DNA of 5,269 bases, from positions 1 through 5,269 of the forward strand of contig CAYSPM010000164.1 in assembly GCA_964432925.1 (NCBI GenBank). Direction: 5' to 3'. Below, in pieces: positions 1-5,269 of this stretch (position 1 is its first letter; the number at the start of each line of letters is the position of its first letter). Under the pieces are notes generated by a model. That model saw only the letters and a list, made by a program, of their open reading frames with translations. It was not told where the DNA came from and did not search any database. Made by a program: the position numbers and the translations under genes. Source of the DNA: CAYNTC01 sp964432925. GTDB lineage: Bacteria; Planctomycetota; Phycisphaerae; Sedimentisphaerales; Anaerobacaceae.

Positions 1-55
1 TATGGAAAACGCAACGCAAATAATCTGACAGTATGCGGATGGTACGGCAAAAATA
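1..55 (+). pseudogene. IS1-family transposase, N-terminal zinc-ribbon piece upstream of the IS66 insertion
   Basis: Frame 1 is open from the window edge and reads YGKRNANNLTVCGWYGKN, running straight into the left end of the IS66-family element. After virtual removal of the element and one CAAAAATA copy, the frame continues as NNHIRLLYCRTCKKRF at 1600 onward without a stop. Together these give the Cys-rich N-terminal DNA-binding region expected at the start of IS1-type transposases. The true start codon and the first cysteine pair lie to the left of the window. The assignment depends on the join; the 18 codons alone would not be recognisable. Confidence 0.75.
48..55. repeat. 8-bp target-site duplication, left copy (CAAAAATA)
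   Basis: CAAAAATA directly abuts the outer end of the left inverted repeat and is repeated exactly at 1592-1599, next to the right inverted repeat. Eight bases is the usual duplication length for the IS66 family, so both element ends are fixed to the base. Confidence 0.95.
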
Positions 56-78
56 GTAACCGGTCAGTTACGGGTGGG
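56..78 (+). repeat. Left terminal inverted repeat of the IS66-family element
   Basis: The 23 bases start GTAACCGGTC and end TACGGGTGGG. They are the exact reverse complement of 1569-1591; the match stops at base 79. The outer 16 bases are themselves near-palindromic (GTAAC...GTTAC), so the same short motif occurs on both strands at each tip. Confidence 0.95.
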
Positions 79-88
79 AAATGGTGGA

Positions 89-1459
89 TTACGACGAATC
101 GAAACTAAAGATGGCTTTATAAGGGTCGATATCGGCTTGCTCAGCAAGTTTGTCAAGTGCGGATTTGAAAGCAGTCGTCACATCCGGTATTCTTTTTTTC
201 AATGTGTGTAAAACCGTCATAAGAATTTCACGAGTTCTGGCGCCGGCAGCGGATTGAGAGCCGAAGCTGATTTTTCTGGCAATAACCAACGGGCGTAGTT
301 CTCGTTCAGCCAGGTTGTTATCCGCCGGTACATTACGGTCGTATGCCCAGTGATATAGCCGGTCAGCCTTCTCACGAAATATATCCTGGATTTTCTGAAT
401 GGCTGGATGTTTGGCCTTACGATTAACAATACTCAGTATTTCGTTTTTGATTTTAGTCGCCTGCTGGTTGAATCGTCTGTCTGTGATATCCAATCTTCGA
501 AGGCTTATCGCGTTAGTCAACTGTGGCGCCAATGCCTCGACAAAAGATTTGATTTCTGCATTTTCAGGAAAGGCCTTTTCCAAATCTTTGACAGTTCGCA
601 GCAGATGAGCATAACAATACTGAATCGAGCAAGGCATTTTGTTATAGCCATTATAGCGATCCACTACCAAAACTCCGGGCACGGCTTTTTCACCGAATAC
701 TTCTCTCGGCACACTCGCAGAACGAGTTTTGCGAACCCTGAAGATACTGATTTCAGGTGTGCAAAACAGCCAGGTATAGCCATTGTTGCCGTTTGTTCGC
801 CAACCTGTCTCGTCAGCGTGTTTGACCAGAGAGTCCCGATAATCTTCTATCAATGCATCCGGAACAACTTTCAATCTTTTCGACAACTGGTGCATTGCAT
901 CAACAAGACTGCTGTAACCGACGCCTGTCTGCTTTTCAATCTGGCCTAATGTGTTGCCGTAAATATAATGCTGAACCGCCACATACGTCAGCAGTTGGTT
1001 TGAATACAAACACTTGGCAAGAACACCTGGCGGCCTGGCACTAATGAGCTTTTTGCATTTGGGGCAACGTTTGCGATGTAGATGATATACTATCTTTTTC
1101 ATCTTCACCGGCTGACAGTCTATTACTGTTCTGACTTTGATGCCTTTTGGTTCAAGAGCACTTCCGCAATCCGGGCAAATATTGCCAATAGGAATTTTCT
1201 CTACTTTGTCTGCATCTTCTTCGCAAATACTTGCCCTGCCATGACCTTCATGACCCACCTTGCCGCCGCCTCGATTACGTTGATGTGCTTTTTGGCTGTT
1301 CGCCTTGACCGGAATCTTCGAGGATGGTGTAGATGAGCCGAAAAACCCTTCTTTCGCTGTTCGTTCTTGATAACGCAGCTTTGCTTTGAGAGAAACTATC
1401 TCATCTTCAAGCTCGTTAATTTTTCGCTGTTTTTTGAGACATTCTTGGCAATAAGTCAT
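89..1459 (-). CDS. IS66-family transposase (TnpC-like, DDE type)
   Basis: This 456-residue protein should catalyse cut-and-paste or related transposition of the surrounding element by binding its inverted repeats. Visible segments in order: an N-terminal charged coiled coil (about residues 8-35) preceded by CQEC at 4-7; a GSSTPSSK linker (41-48); a basic Gly-rich stretch (60-74); a zinc ribbon with cysteine pairs at 95/98 and 132/135; then the RNase H-like catalytic core. Likely catalytic acids are D216 in HADETGW, D267 in VVDRYNGY and E385 in NNLAERELRP, with the family motif YAHLLR at 283-288 and the NNxAER...RK..FG block at 381-400. Length fits complete IS66 transposases of the single-gene subgroup. 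The ATG at 1459 starts just before the coiled coil; only a weak purine-rich stretch (AGAGA) precedes it. The stop lies 11 bases from the left inverted repeat. No truncation or frameshift is seen. Confidence 0.95.
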   Translation of the reverse strand: MTYCQECLKKQRKINELEDEIVSLKAKLRYQERTAKEGFFGSSTPSSKIPVKANSQKAHQRNRGGGKVGHEGHGRASICEEDADKVEKIPIGNICPDCGSALEPKGIKVRTVIDCQPVKMKKIVYHLHRKRCPKCKKLISARPPGVLAKCLYSNQLLTYVAVQHYIYGNTLGQIEKQTGVGYSSLVDAMHQLSKRLKVVPDALIEDYRDSLVKHADETGWRTNGNNGYTWLFCTPEISIFRVRKTRSASVPREVFGEKAVPGVLVVDRYNGYNKMPCSIQYCYAHLLRTVKDLEKAFPENAEIKSFVEALAPQLTNAISLRRLDITDRRFNQQATKIKNEILSIVNRKAKHPAIQKIQDIFREKADRLYHWAYDRNVPADNNLAERELRPLVIARKISFGSQSAAGARTREILMTVLHTLKKRIPDVTTAFKSALDKLAEQADIDPYKAIFSFDSS

Positions 1460-1568
1460 TGAGATCTCTATCTGATTTGTTCGATTTACCTTATCAAACT
1501 GTAGTTTTATCGGAAATTGTCCGTATCAGACTTGAATCTCACAAAAAATGGTCAAAAATCAAAATCTA

Positions 1569-1591
1569 CCCACCCGTAACTGACCGGTTAC
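1569..1591 (-). repeat. Right terminal inverted repeat of the IS66-family element
   Basis: The 23 bases are the perfect reverse complement of the left repeat at 56-78. This end lies on the transposase 5' side, so the gene's promoter should fall between here and 1460. Confidence 0.95.
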
Positions 1592-1599
1592 CAAAAATA
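1592..1599. repeat. 8-bp target-site duplication, right copy (CAAAAATA)
   Basis: This is an exact copy of 48-55. Keeping a single copy rejoins the IS1-type transposase frame (GGC AAA AAT AAC CAT), confirming that the duplication arose from insertion into that gene. Confidence 0.95.
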
Positions 1600-1892
1600 A
1601 CCATATTCGCTTGCTATACTGTCGAACATGCAAGAAGCGATTCTCCGAACGAAAAGGCACGCCGCTATTTGGACTGCGACTATCTGAGGAAAAAATGATT
1701 TCTTTGTTAGACCATGTCTCTGAAGGTTGTGGCGTACGTAAGACAAGCCGCCTTGTAGGAGTACATCGAGATACTGTAACACGCTATATTCTTGCAGCCG
1801 GAAAACACGCCAAATCGCTTCATGATGAATCCGTTCTCCGTAGTTTTACTACGAAGGATGAATTGGTAGCGTTTTCCCCCCGAAACCAATGA
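1600..1892 (+). pseudogene. IS1-family transposase, zinc-ribbon and helix-turn-helix piece
   Basis: This is the continuation of the frame that starts left of the IS66 insertion. It encodes NNHIRLLYCRTCKKRF, the second half of an IS1-type zinc ribbon (CxxC), then a helix-turn-helix segment EGCGVRKTSRLVGVHRDTV comparable to the GVGCRATARIMGV segment of E. coli IS1 InsA, then a linker ending KDELVAF. These parts bind the element ends in IS1. The frame ends at TGA 1890-1892, but the residues after ELVAF (SPRNQ) are out of register: the plus-one frame reads FPPETNEVQFDEKW, the expected start of the catalytic domain. A TTG at 1611 could be taken as a start, but it lies inside the zinc ribbon and is not the real one. 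The gene is broken upstream by the IS66 insertion and downstream by the frameshift. Confidence 0.8.
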
Positions 1893-2649
1893 GGTACAGT
1901 TTGACGAGAAATGGGCTTTTGTGGGCAAGAAAGAAAAACATTGTAATGAGAATAACCTGGCTGACAGGCATCAGGGAAACAATTGGGATCACGTTGCTTA
2001 TGATCCTGAGCATCGTCTGGTAATCAGTGTTATACCTGGCAAACGCACAGCTAAAAATGTTGATAAACTTGTGGCTGATTTTAAAAAAAGAACCAACGGT
2101 CGTATTATGAATTTGATTACATCTGATGAATACAAACCGTATAAGAAGGCTATTTTGAAGGCTTATGGCAGAAATATTAAGCCACCTGCCACAGGTAAAC
2201 GCGGCCGTCCTAAAGGTTCTCAACGCGTTCCTGCAAAGGGTTTGAAGTACGCTACTGTTCACAAAACTCGTCACAAAGGCAGGGTAGTAAAGATTGATTT
2301 GCGGGCTATATTTGGCAGTAAATCCGAAATCATGGCCGCAATAGAGGCATCGGCGGTTAGCAAGATGATCAACACCGCTTTTATAGAAAGACACAATGGT
2401 ACAGATCGCAATCGCAATGCCCGTAAGGTTCGCAAAAGTTACTGTTTTTCTAAAGACTGGAATGTCCACAATGCTATGACCTATTTTACGATGTATAGTT
2501 ATAATTTTTGTTGGCCGGTGCGAACGCTTCGTGTACAAAGCCGAGATGAACAATGGCTGTCGAGAACACCTGCGATGGTTGCAGGTTTGACCGGTCATAT
2601 TTGGTCTTTGAGCGAATGGCTGAGTTATCCGGCCGTTCAATTATCATAG
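1870..2649 (+). pseudogene. IS1-family transposase, catalytic DDE part, out of frame with its N-terminal part
   Basis: The frame opens after TAG 1867-1869 and runs to TAG 2647-2649. It carries the RNase H-like catalytic domain of an IS1-type transposase. The likely catalytic residues are the Asp in VQFDEKW (codon 1903-1905), the Asp in LITSDEYKPY (2125-2127) and the Glu in FIERHNGTDR (2386-2388), followed by RKSYCFSKDW as in E. coli IS1. A basic, Gly/Pro-rich insert (KPPATGKRGRPKGS and onward, about 2182-2310) lies between the second Asp and the Glu and is absent from classical IS1. The C-terminus is RTPAMVAGLTGHIWSLSEWL. A GTG at 1921 is the first start-like codon, but starting there omits the first catalytic Asp, so it is unlikely to give a working enzyme. 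The part would function only if fused to the upstream piece by a +1 shift near 1872-1881. Confidence 0.85.
1872..1881 (+). other. Frameshift site (T4C6 run) between the two halves of the IS1-type transposase
   Basis: The run TTTTCCCCCC is where the N-terminal frame (GCG TTT TCC CCC CGA) must move one base forward to read GCG TTT CCC CCC GAA ACC AAT GAG GTA CAG. Deleting any one base in the run would restore a continuous protein. An indel in a homopolymer, natural or from sequencing, is the simplest explanation. Ribosomal +1 slippage on a CCC codon followed by CGA is possible but differs from the -1 shift used by E. coli IS1. Confidence 0.7.
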
Positions 2650-2831
2650 GAAACAAGGCGATTTTCGGTAAAGGCAACAAAGCTGAGGATATAAAGATTA
2701 AGGATATATTGATGCTCGGCACGAAAGAAAAGATCAAGTGGGAACGAAAGGATAGCGGCCTTGTTGTCAATACGCCATCGGTGAAAACCAACGACATGGC
2801 AATTGTTTTCAAGATAAGAACATCAGACTGA
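2649..2831 (+). pseudogene. 3' remnant of a probable GH29 alpha-L-fucosidase gene
   Basis: About 60 codons end at TGA 2829-2831 and encode IKIKDILMLGTKEKIKWERK followed by DSGLVVNTPS and NDMAIVFKI. This matches, from memory, the C-terminal beta-sandwich end of family GH29 alpha-L-fucosidases, where a pattern like I..V.LLG....KW....GL.V..P.......A.V.KI is usual. The catalytic barrel is missing. In this frame the sequence upstream of about 2649 is the IS1-type transposase gene in another register, so the fucosidase reading starts where the insertion ends; the exact junction is unknown. The body of the gene may lie to the left of the window, beyond the IS1-type element. GH29 enzymes remove terminal L-fucose from glycans. 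The identification rests on a short segment and could be another C-terminal carbohydrate-enzyme domain. Confidence 0.55.
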
Positions 2832-2912
2832 TTGGGATAAAACTGTTGTAATCATGGTCGTTGGTATGAGCGTAGGCTGTCACTCCGAAAGCCATAACCG
2901 GGTACATGACGC

Positions 2913-4883
2913 TTAAAAGTTTACCGTCAATCCAGCGTAGAACGTTATGCCCGGGCCGTCGGGCAGGGAGTTCGGATTCCCACCGCGGTTGAACTCCGGC
3001 ACCCAGATGTCCTCGTCGAAAAGGTTCTCAATTCGAAACGTCAGGGAGGCTCGTCCCTTGGGTATATTCAGCCACCTTGACGGGTCAATACATAGATTAA
3101 AAGACAGAAGATTCAGCGCATCCGGCTCCGGATTAACAACAACTTCGGATGCCAGGCGTGGCGGCTTTGCAAAGTAACTGTAGAAGACAGACGCAGTCCC
3201 ATAATCCCATGTGTATCCGGTTCCCAGCTTAAACATGTAATCGGGAACGGTGCTTGGGTTGAGATCGGAGGTCTGTTTATTGTTCTGGTACATTGCCGAG
3301 CCGAGGACGTGCCAATGCGATGTTAAAAAGCGTTTGGCCTCGAACTCTATGCCGTCGAACTTCTGCTCGCCGCCGTTCTTGAACGATGTCGGGATAACAC
3401 TCGTGTCGCGAATGATGAGCTGTTCGATGACGCTATTGAAATATGTGACCGCGGCATAAGTCTTCCTGTCTTGATAGAAAAGCTGGGCATCGTAGGTCGT
3501 TACCTCCTCCGGCTTCAAGTTATGATTACCGACGAGCATCGTATCATAGAGATCCGTCTCGAGGGCAAAGGGGGCGCGGAAAGCCTCGCCCCGAAGGAGC
3601 TTAAGTCCCCACTTCTTGAATGGGGTGAAAATCACGCCGTACCGAGAGACAAAACCTTCGTAACCCTGTGAGGATTCGTTCCACTGTGTGCCTGCAATGA
3701 GCTTAGCAGACTCGCCTATTTTGTAATCGGCCTGTGCGTAGACACTCTGGGGCTGATGATGGTACGTCGGAATGGATTGATAGTAATCCTCATCAACCTT
3801 GTAGTTTGACCGATACTCTTGCAGGTATCCGAGGGTGACATTCAGGTGGTCTATCGGATTAGTGAAGAGGGTTACTTCGCCCAGGACATCCGAGGTGTTC
3901 AGGCCGACGGTCTGTGTTACGTTAGCGAAGCTGTTTTCCTGGAGGTTGTAAGTAAGATTCAACTCCAGGTTTGTTCGATCGTCCAGGGAAACCCGGTAGC
4001 CGGCATTGGCGAATAGTTTGTTGGTGTCCCACTTGTGATATGGAAGAGACCACCACGGAATGCTGCCCAAATGAAAAGTCTCGAAATTCACTGCGAAAGC
4101 ATCAAAGGTGAATCCGCCGCGTTCCAGGTGTACCATCCCTGAGAAGCTCTTGTTTTCGTCATTCTGTGAACCGTAGACTCCTAATCCATCGACCATACTA
4201 TAGTCATAACCCTGCTGACCAGCAATGCGAATGGAGGTGACATATCCGAGCTTACCGGATCTTCCTCCCGCTGTAACATCAGTTTTATAGTAGCCGTAAC
4301 TTCCCCCCATGCCGGAGACTGAGAACTCATTTTGCTCCGGGATCGCCCGGGGCTTCAAGTTAACAACACCTGTGAAAGCATTGGTTCCGTAGAGCACTGA
4401 GCCGGGGCCGCGAACCAGCTCAACGCTGTCCAGACCCGCTATCGGAAACGTCATATAAACTGGAAAATCGAGGCCACCGAAACCGCTCTCGCGGATGGGA
4501 CGGCCATTGAGCAGAACAAGGGTGTGAAGATCCACGTGTGTCGGCATGTCGCCGCGGAAAGAGGTCAGGTTGTGAAGGTACGGGTAGGAGCCTCGCGTGT
4601 ACAGACTAGGCTGACGCTGCAAGAGTTGATGGAGGTTCCTGTCTCCGTAAACCTCGGACTCCTCCCGGGGAACAACTACGACAACACCCGGTGCCTCGAT
4701 TAGCGACTCGGCCTTCTTCGAGGCCACGGATACTTCGATGTCCAGGAAGAGGAGGTCCTCGATGTCCATTTCAAATAAGTCTTCCGCAGGATCAGTTTTC
4801 TGGGCCAAAAGCGGCGATTGGATTGCCACGATGAGACCCCAGATAACCACCTGGATGGCAAGGTAAACATGTGTCCGCTTCAT
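2913..4883 (-). CDS. TonB-dependent outer-membrane receptor
   Basis: The 656-residue product is an outer-membrane ligand-gated channel, driven by TonB-ExbB-ExbD, that would import a scarce nutrient such as a siderophore, cobalamin or oligosaccharide; the substrate is not evident. The ATG at 4883 is preferred because it begins a clean signal peptide (MKRTHVYL, hydrophobic core, SPLLAQ; cleavage near residue 27-28). An in-frame GTG at 4925 would add 14 residues ahead of it. After a short acidic linker (DLFEMDIEDLLFLD), EVSVASKK near residue 50 is a TonB-box-like segment, followed by the plug (about 57-176) with EAPGVVVVV, SFRGD, LVLLNGRP and VELVRGPGSVLYGTNAFTGV. The remaining 480 residues form alternating strands of a beta-barrel, including a late FRIENLFDED block and the outer-membrane C-terminal signature ...FYAGLTVNF ending in Phe. 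Length and termini look complete. It is transcribed towards the fucosidase remnant; I found no strong hairpin terminator in the 81-bp gap. Confidence 0.93.
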   Translation of the reverse strand: MKRTHVYLAIQVVIWGLIVAIQSPLLAQKTDPAEDLFEMDIEDLLFLDIEVSVASKKAESLIEAPGVVVVVPREESEVYGDRNLHQLLQRQPSLYTRGSYPYLHNLTSFRGDMPTHVDLHTLVLLNGRPIRESGFGGLDFPVYMTFPIAGLDSVELVRGPGSVLYGTNAFTGVVNLKPRAIPEQNEFSVSGMGGSYGYYKTDVTAGGRSGKLGYVTSIRIAGQQGYDYSMVDGLGVYGSQNDENKSFSGMVHLERGGFTFDAFAVNFETFHLGSIPWWSLPYHKWDTNKLFANAGYRVSLDDRTNLELNLTYNLQENSFANVTQTVGLNTSDVLGEVTLFTNPIDHLNVTLGYLQEYRSNYKVDEDYYQSIPTYHHQPQSVYAQADYKIGESAKLIAGTQWNESSQGYEGFVSRYGVIFTPFKKWGLKLLRGEAFRAPFALETDLYDTMLVGNHNLKPEEVTTYDAQLFYQDRKTYAAVTYFNSVIEQLIIRDTSVIPTSFKNGGEQKFDGIEFEAKRFLTSHWHVLGSAMYQNNKQTSDLNPSTVPDYMFKLGTGYTWDYGTASVFYSYFAKPPRLASEVVVNPEPDALNLLSFNLCIDPSRWLNIPKGRASLTFRIENLFDEDIWVPEFNRGGNPNSLPDGPGITFYAGLTVNF

Positions 4884-4940
4884 TATGGAACCTATAAGAA
4901 GAACTCTATTTTTGTATTTATACACCCATTTCTAATACTG

Positions 4941-4953
4941 AAAACGGCGTTTT
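4941..4953. promoter_or_regulatory. 13-bp palindrome upstream of the receptor gene, possible operator
   Basis: AAAACGGCGTTTT is a perfect inverted repeat with 6-bp arms around one central base. It lies 58 bases ahead of the receptor's ATG. The symmetry and position would suit a dimeric repressor or an RNA hairpin in the leader, but it is not a recognisable Fur box and no regulator gene is in view. Confidence 0.3.
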
Positions 4954-5154
4954 GCTTCATAAGAATTCATGTTTTTTAAGAGGTTGCAATTAGCAAAGTC
5001 CCCCAACAGTAAAAGATTTTAAAAAATCCGTCACAACTCGTTAAAATACGAAGGATTTACGCAGTTTAGAGTATCGGATTGAGAACGTCCTAAACTTTAG
5101 ACAAAGTAATATCCTATTCTGTGAATTCCCCGATCAAATATGGTTCCTTCGGCC

Positions 5155-5184
5155 TTCAGCTAATTTCAGCTAATTTCAGGTAAT
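5155..5184. repeat. Three tandem 10-bp repeats (TTCAGCTAAT)
   Basis: TTCAGCTAAT occurs twice in exact tandem (5155-5164, 5165-5174), then once with a single change, TTCAGGTAAT (5175-5184). The 10-bp period is close to one helical turn, so each unit would face the same side of the DNA. It could be a binding array for a regulator or a simple slippage product. Confidence 0.75.
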
Positions 5185-5230
5185 TGCCTCAACAGAATCC
5201 TTCGCTGCTACTCATGCGTGTGACATACCT

Positions 5231-5269
5231 TCAATGCTCTACCTTATCATGCATGATATCGATTTCGTT
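5231..5269 (-). CDS. Possible 3' end of a gene running off the window (very short)
   Basis: Read leftward from the window edge, the minus strand gives NEIDIMHDKVEH and then TGA at 5233-5231. The composition is protein-like and the orientation is the same as the receptor gene, but twelve codons cannot be tested from here and may be chance. The same bases include a 14-bp palindrome. Confidence 0.2.
   Translation of the reverse strand, partial: NEIDIMHDKVEH
5245..5258. promoter_or_regulatory. 14-bp perfect palindrome TATCATGCATGATA
   Basis: Both halves match with no spacer. It could be an operator for a neighbouring gene outside the window, or lie within the last codons of a gene ending at 5231. 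Function unknown. Confidence 0.25.

Larger units (their letters stand above)
56..1591 (-). mobile_element. Complete IS66-family insertion sequence, 1,536 bp, single-gene type
   Basis: The element is bounded by perfect 23-bp inverted repeats beginning GTAACCGG, flanked by an exact 8-bp direct duplication. Ends starting GTAA and an 8-bp duplication are typical of IS66. It contains one long gene, an IS66-type transposase on the minus strand, filling 89-1459. The accessory genes tnpA and tnpB of classical IS66 elements are absent, which matches the single-gene ISBst12-like subgroup. About 110 bases lie between the right repeat and the transposase start, enough for a promoter, although I could not pick convincing -35 and -10 boxes. 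Intact repeats, duplication and reading frame suggest a recent insertion and possibly an active element. Confidence 0.95.
1..2649 (+). mobile_element. IS1-family element, left end outside window, interrupted by an IS66-family element
   Basis: This stretch is the visible part of an IS1-type insertion sequence whose transposase gene reads on the plus strand. Its coding parts lie at 1-55, 1600-1892 and 1870-2649; bases 56-1599 are the IS66-family insertion plus one copy of the target duplication. Family assignment rests on the order zinc-ribbon, helix-turn-helix, DDE domain, and on the C-terminal block FIERHN...R...CFSKDW, which closely resembles the catalytic Glu region of E. coli IS1 InsB. The left terminal repeat is outside the window and I could not define the right one. 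The right edge probably lies within a few tens of bases of the stop codon at 2649, because fucosidase-like coding sequence starts there. The element cannot be active as it stands: it is interrupted and also frameshifted. Confidence 0.75.
4884..5269. other. Gene-poor region upstream of the receptor gene
   Basis: This stretch is AT-rich and has no convincing complete gene on either strand. It should contain the receptor's promoter, reading leftward, but no pair of -35 and -10 boxes is good enough to call. It holds a 13-bp palindrome (4941-4953), a shorter one GATTTTAAAAAATC (5015-5028), a 7-bp inverted repeat AGTTTAG/CTAAACT (5063-5069 and 5090-5096), three 10-bp tandem repeats (5155-5184) and a 14-bp palindrome (5245-5258). 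No Shine-Dalgarno better than AGG is seen ahead of the ATG at 4883. Confidence 0.6.

Noticed and set aside
407..949. Plus-strand open frame of 180 codons inside the IS66-type transposase gene
   Set aside because: It lies wholly antisense to a well-supported transposase, and its translation is Cys/Phe/Ile-rich with no recognisable motif.
1459..1698. Plus-strand frame of 79 codons crossing the right IS66 end
   Set aside because: It spans the element boundary and overlaps the IS1-type zinc-ribbon frame in another register, so it is a chance frame created by the insertion.
1849..2640. Long minus-strand open frame (263 codons) opposite the IS1-type catalytic part
   Set aside because: It is longer than the plus-strand frame counted from GTG 1921 but has no family-like motifs, while the plus strand shows a full DDE signature. 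It is an antisense shadow.
1..2831. Composite transposon carrying cargo genes
   Set aside because: There is only one copy of each IS type and no passenger gene between like elements; nested insertion explains the layout better.
2832..2912. Bidirectional terminator between the fucosidase remnant and the receptor gene
   Set aside because: Only 4-5 bp pairings (GGCT/AGCC, AGCGT/ACGCT) without a T-run are present, which is too weak to call.
4884..4925. GTG at 4925 as the start of the receptor
   Set aside because: It puts 14 charged and mixed residues ahead of MKRTHVYL, spoiling an otherwise standard signal peptide. The ATG at 4883 is more likely.
5049..5204. 9-bp inverted repeat CGAAGGATT / AATCCTTCG about 140 bases apart
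   Set aside because: It is too short and too far apart in AT-rich DNA to be told from chance, and no insertion or structure fits it.
1..5269. CRISPR array, tRNA, rRNA or riboswitch
   Set aside because: No spaced direct repeats of the right size, no cloverleaf-like segments and no recognised RNA motifs were found by reading both strands.

Overview
The window holds a nest of insertion sequences on the left and one intact outer-membrane receptor gene on the right. The TonB-dependent receptor and its signal peptide point to a Gram-negative (diderm) bacterium. The IS1-type transposase and the trace of an alpha-L-fucosidase are reminiscent of polysaccharide-degrading lineages such as Planctomycetes, Verrucomicrobia or Lentisphaerae. 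That placement is only a guess; no taxonomic marker is present.

Left part (1-2831). A complete single-gene IS66-family insertion sequence lies at 56-1591. It has perfect 23-bp terminal inverted repeats and an exact 8-bp target duplication (CAAAAATA at 48-55 and 1592-1599). Its minus-strand transposase carries coiled-coil, zinc-ribbon and DDE segments. The element sits inside the zinc-finger-coding part of an IS1-family transposase gene on the plus strand. Removing the element and one copy of the duplication restores an open frame from window base 1 to 1892. The IS1-type gene is broken a second time: at a T4C6 run (1872-1881) a +1 shift is needed to continue from the zinc-finger/HTH part into the catalytic DDE part (1870-2649). 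Directly after the IS1-type stop codon comes about 60 codons resembling the C-terminal end of a GH29 alpha-L-fucosidase (about 2649-2831). The likely history is fucosidase gene, then IS1-type insertion, then IS66-type insertion into the IS1 element. The left end of the IS1-type element lies outside the window.

Right part (2832-5269). A TonB-dependent receptor gene of 656 codons (best start 4883, minus strand) converges on the fucosidase remnant with an 81-bp gap. About 350-390 bp upstream of it lack a clear gene but hold a 13-bp palindrome close to the gene, three 10-bp tandem repeats (5155-5184) and a 14-bp palindrome at 5245-5258. A dozen minus-strand codons ending in TGA at 5231 may be the 3' end of a further gene. 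The receptor's substrate cannot be told from the sequence.

I see no evidence of a new defence or metabolic system here. The strongest observations are the exactly dissectable nested insertions and the frameshift in the IS1-type gene.
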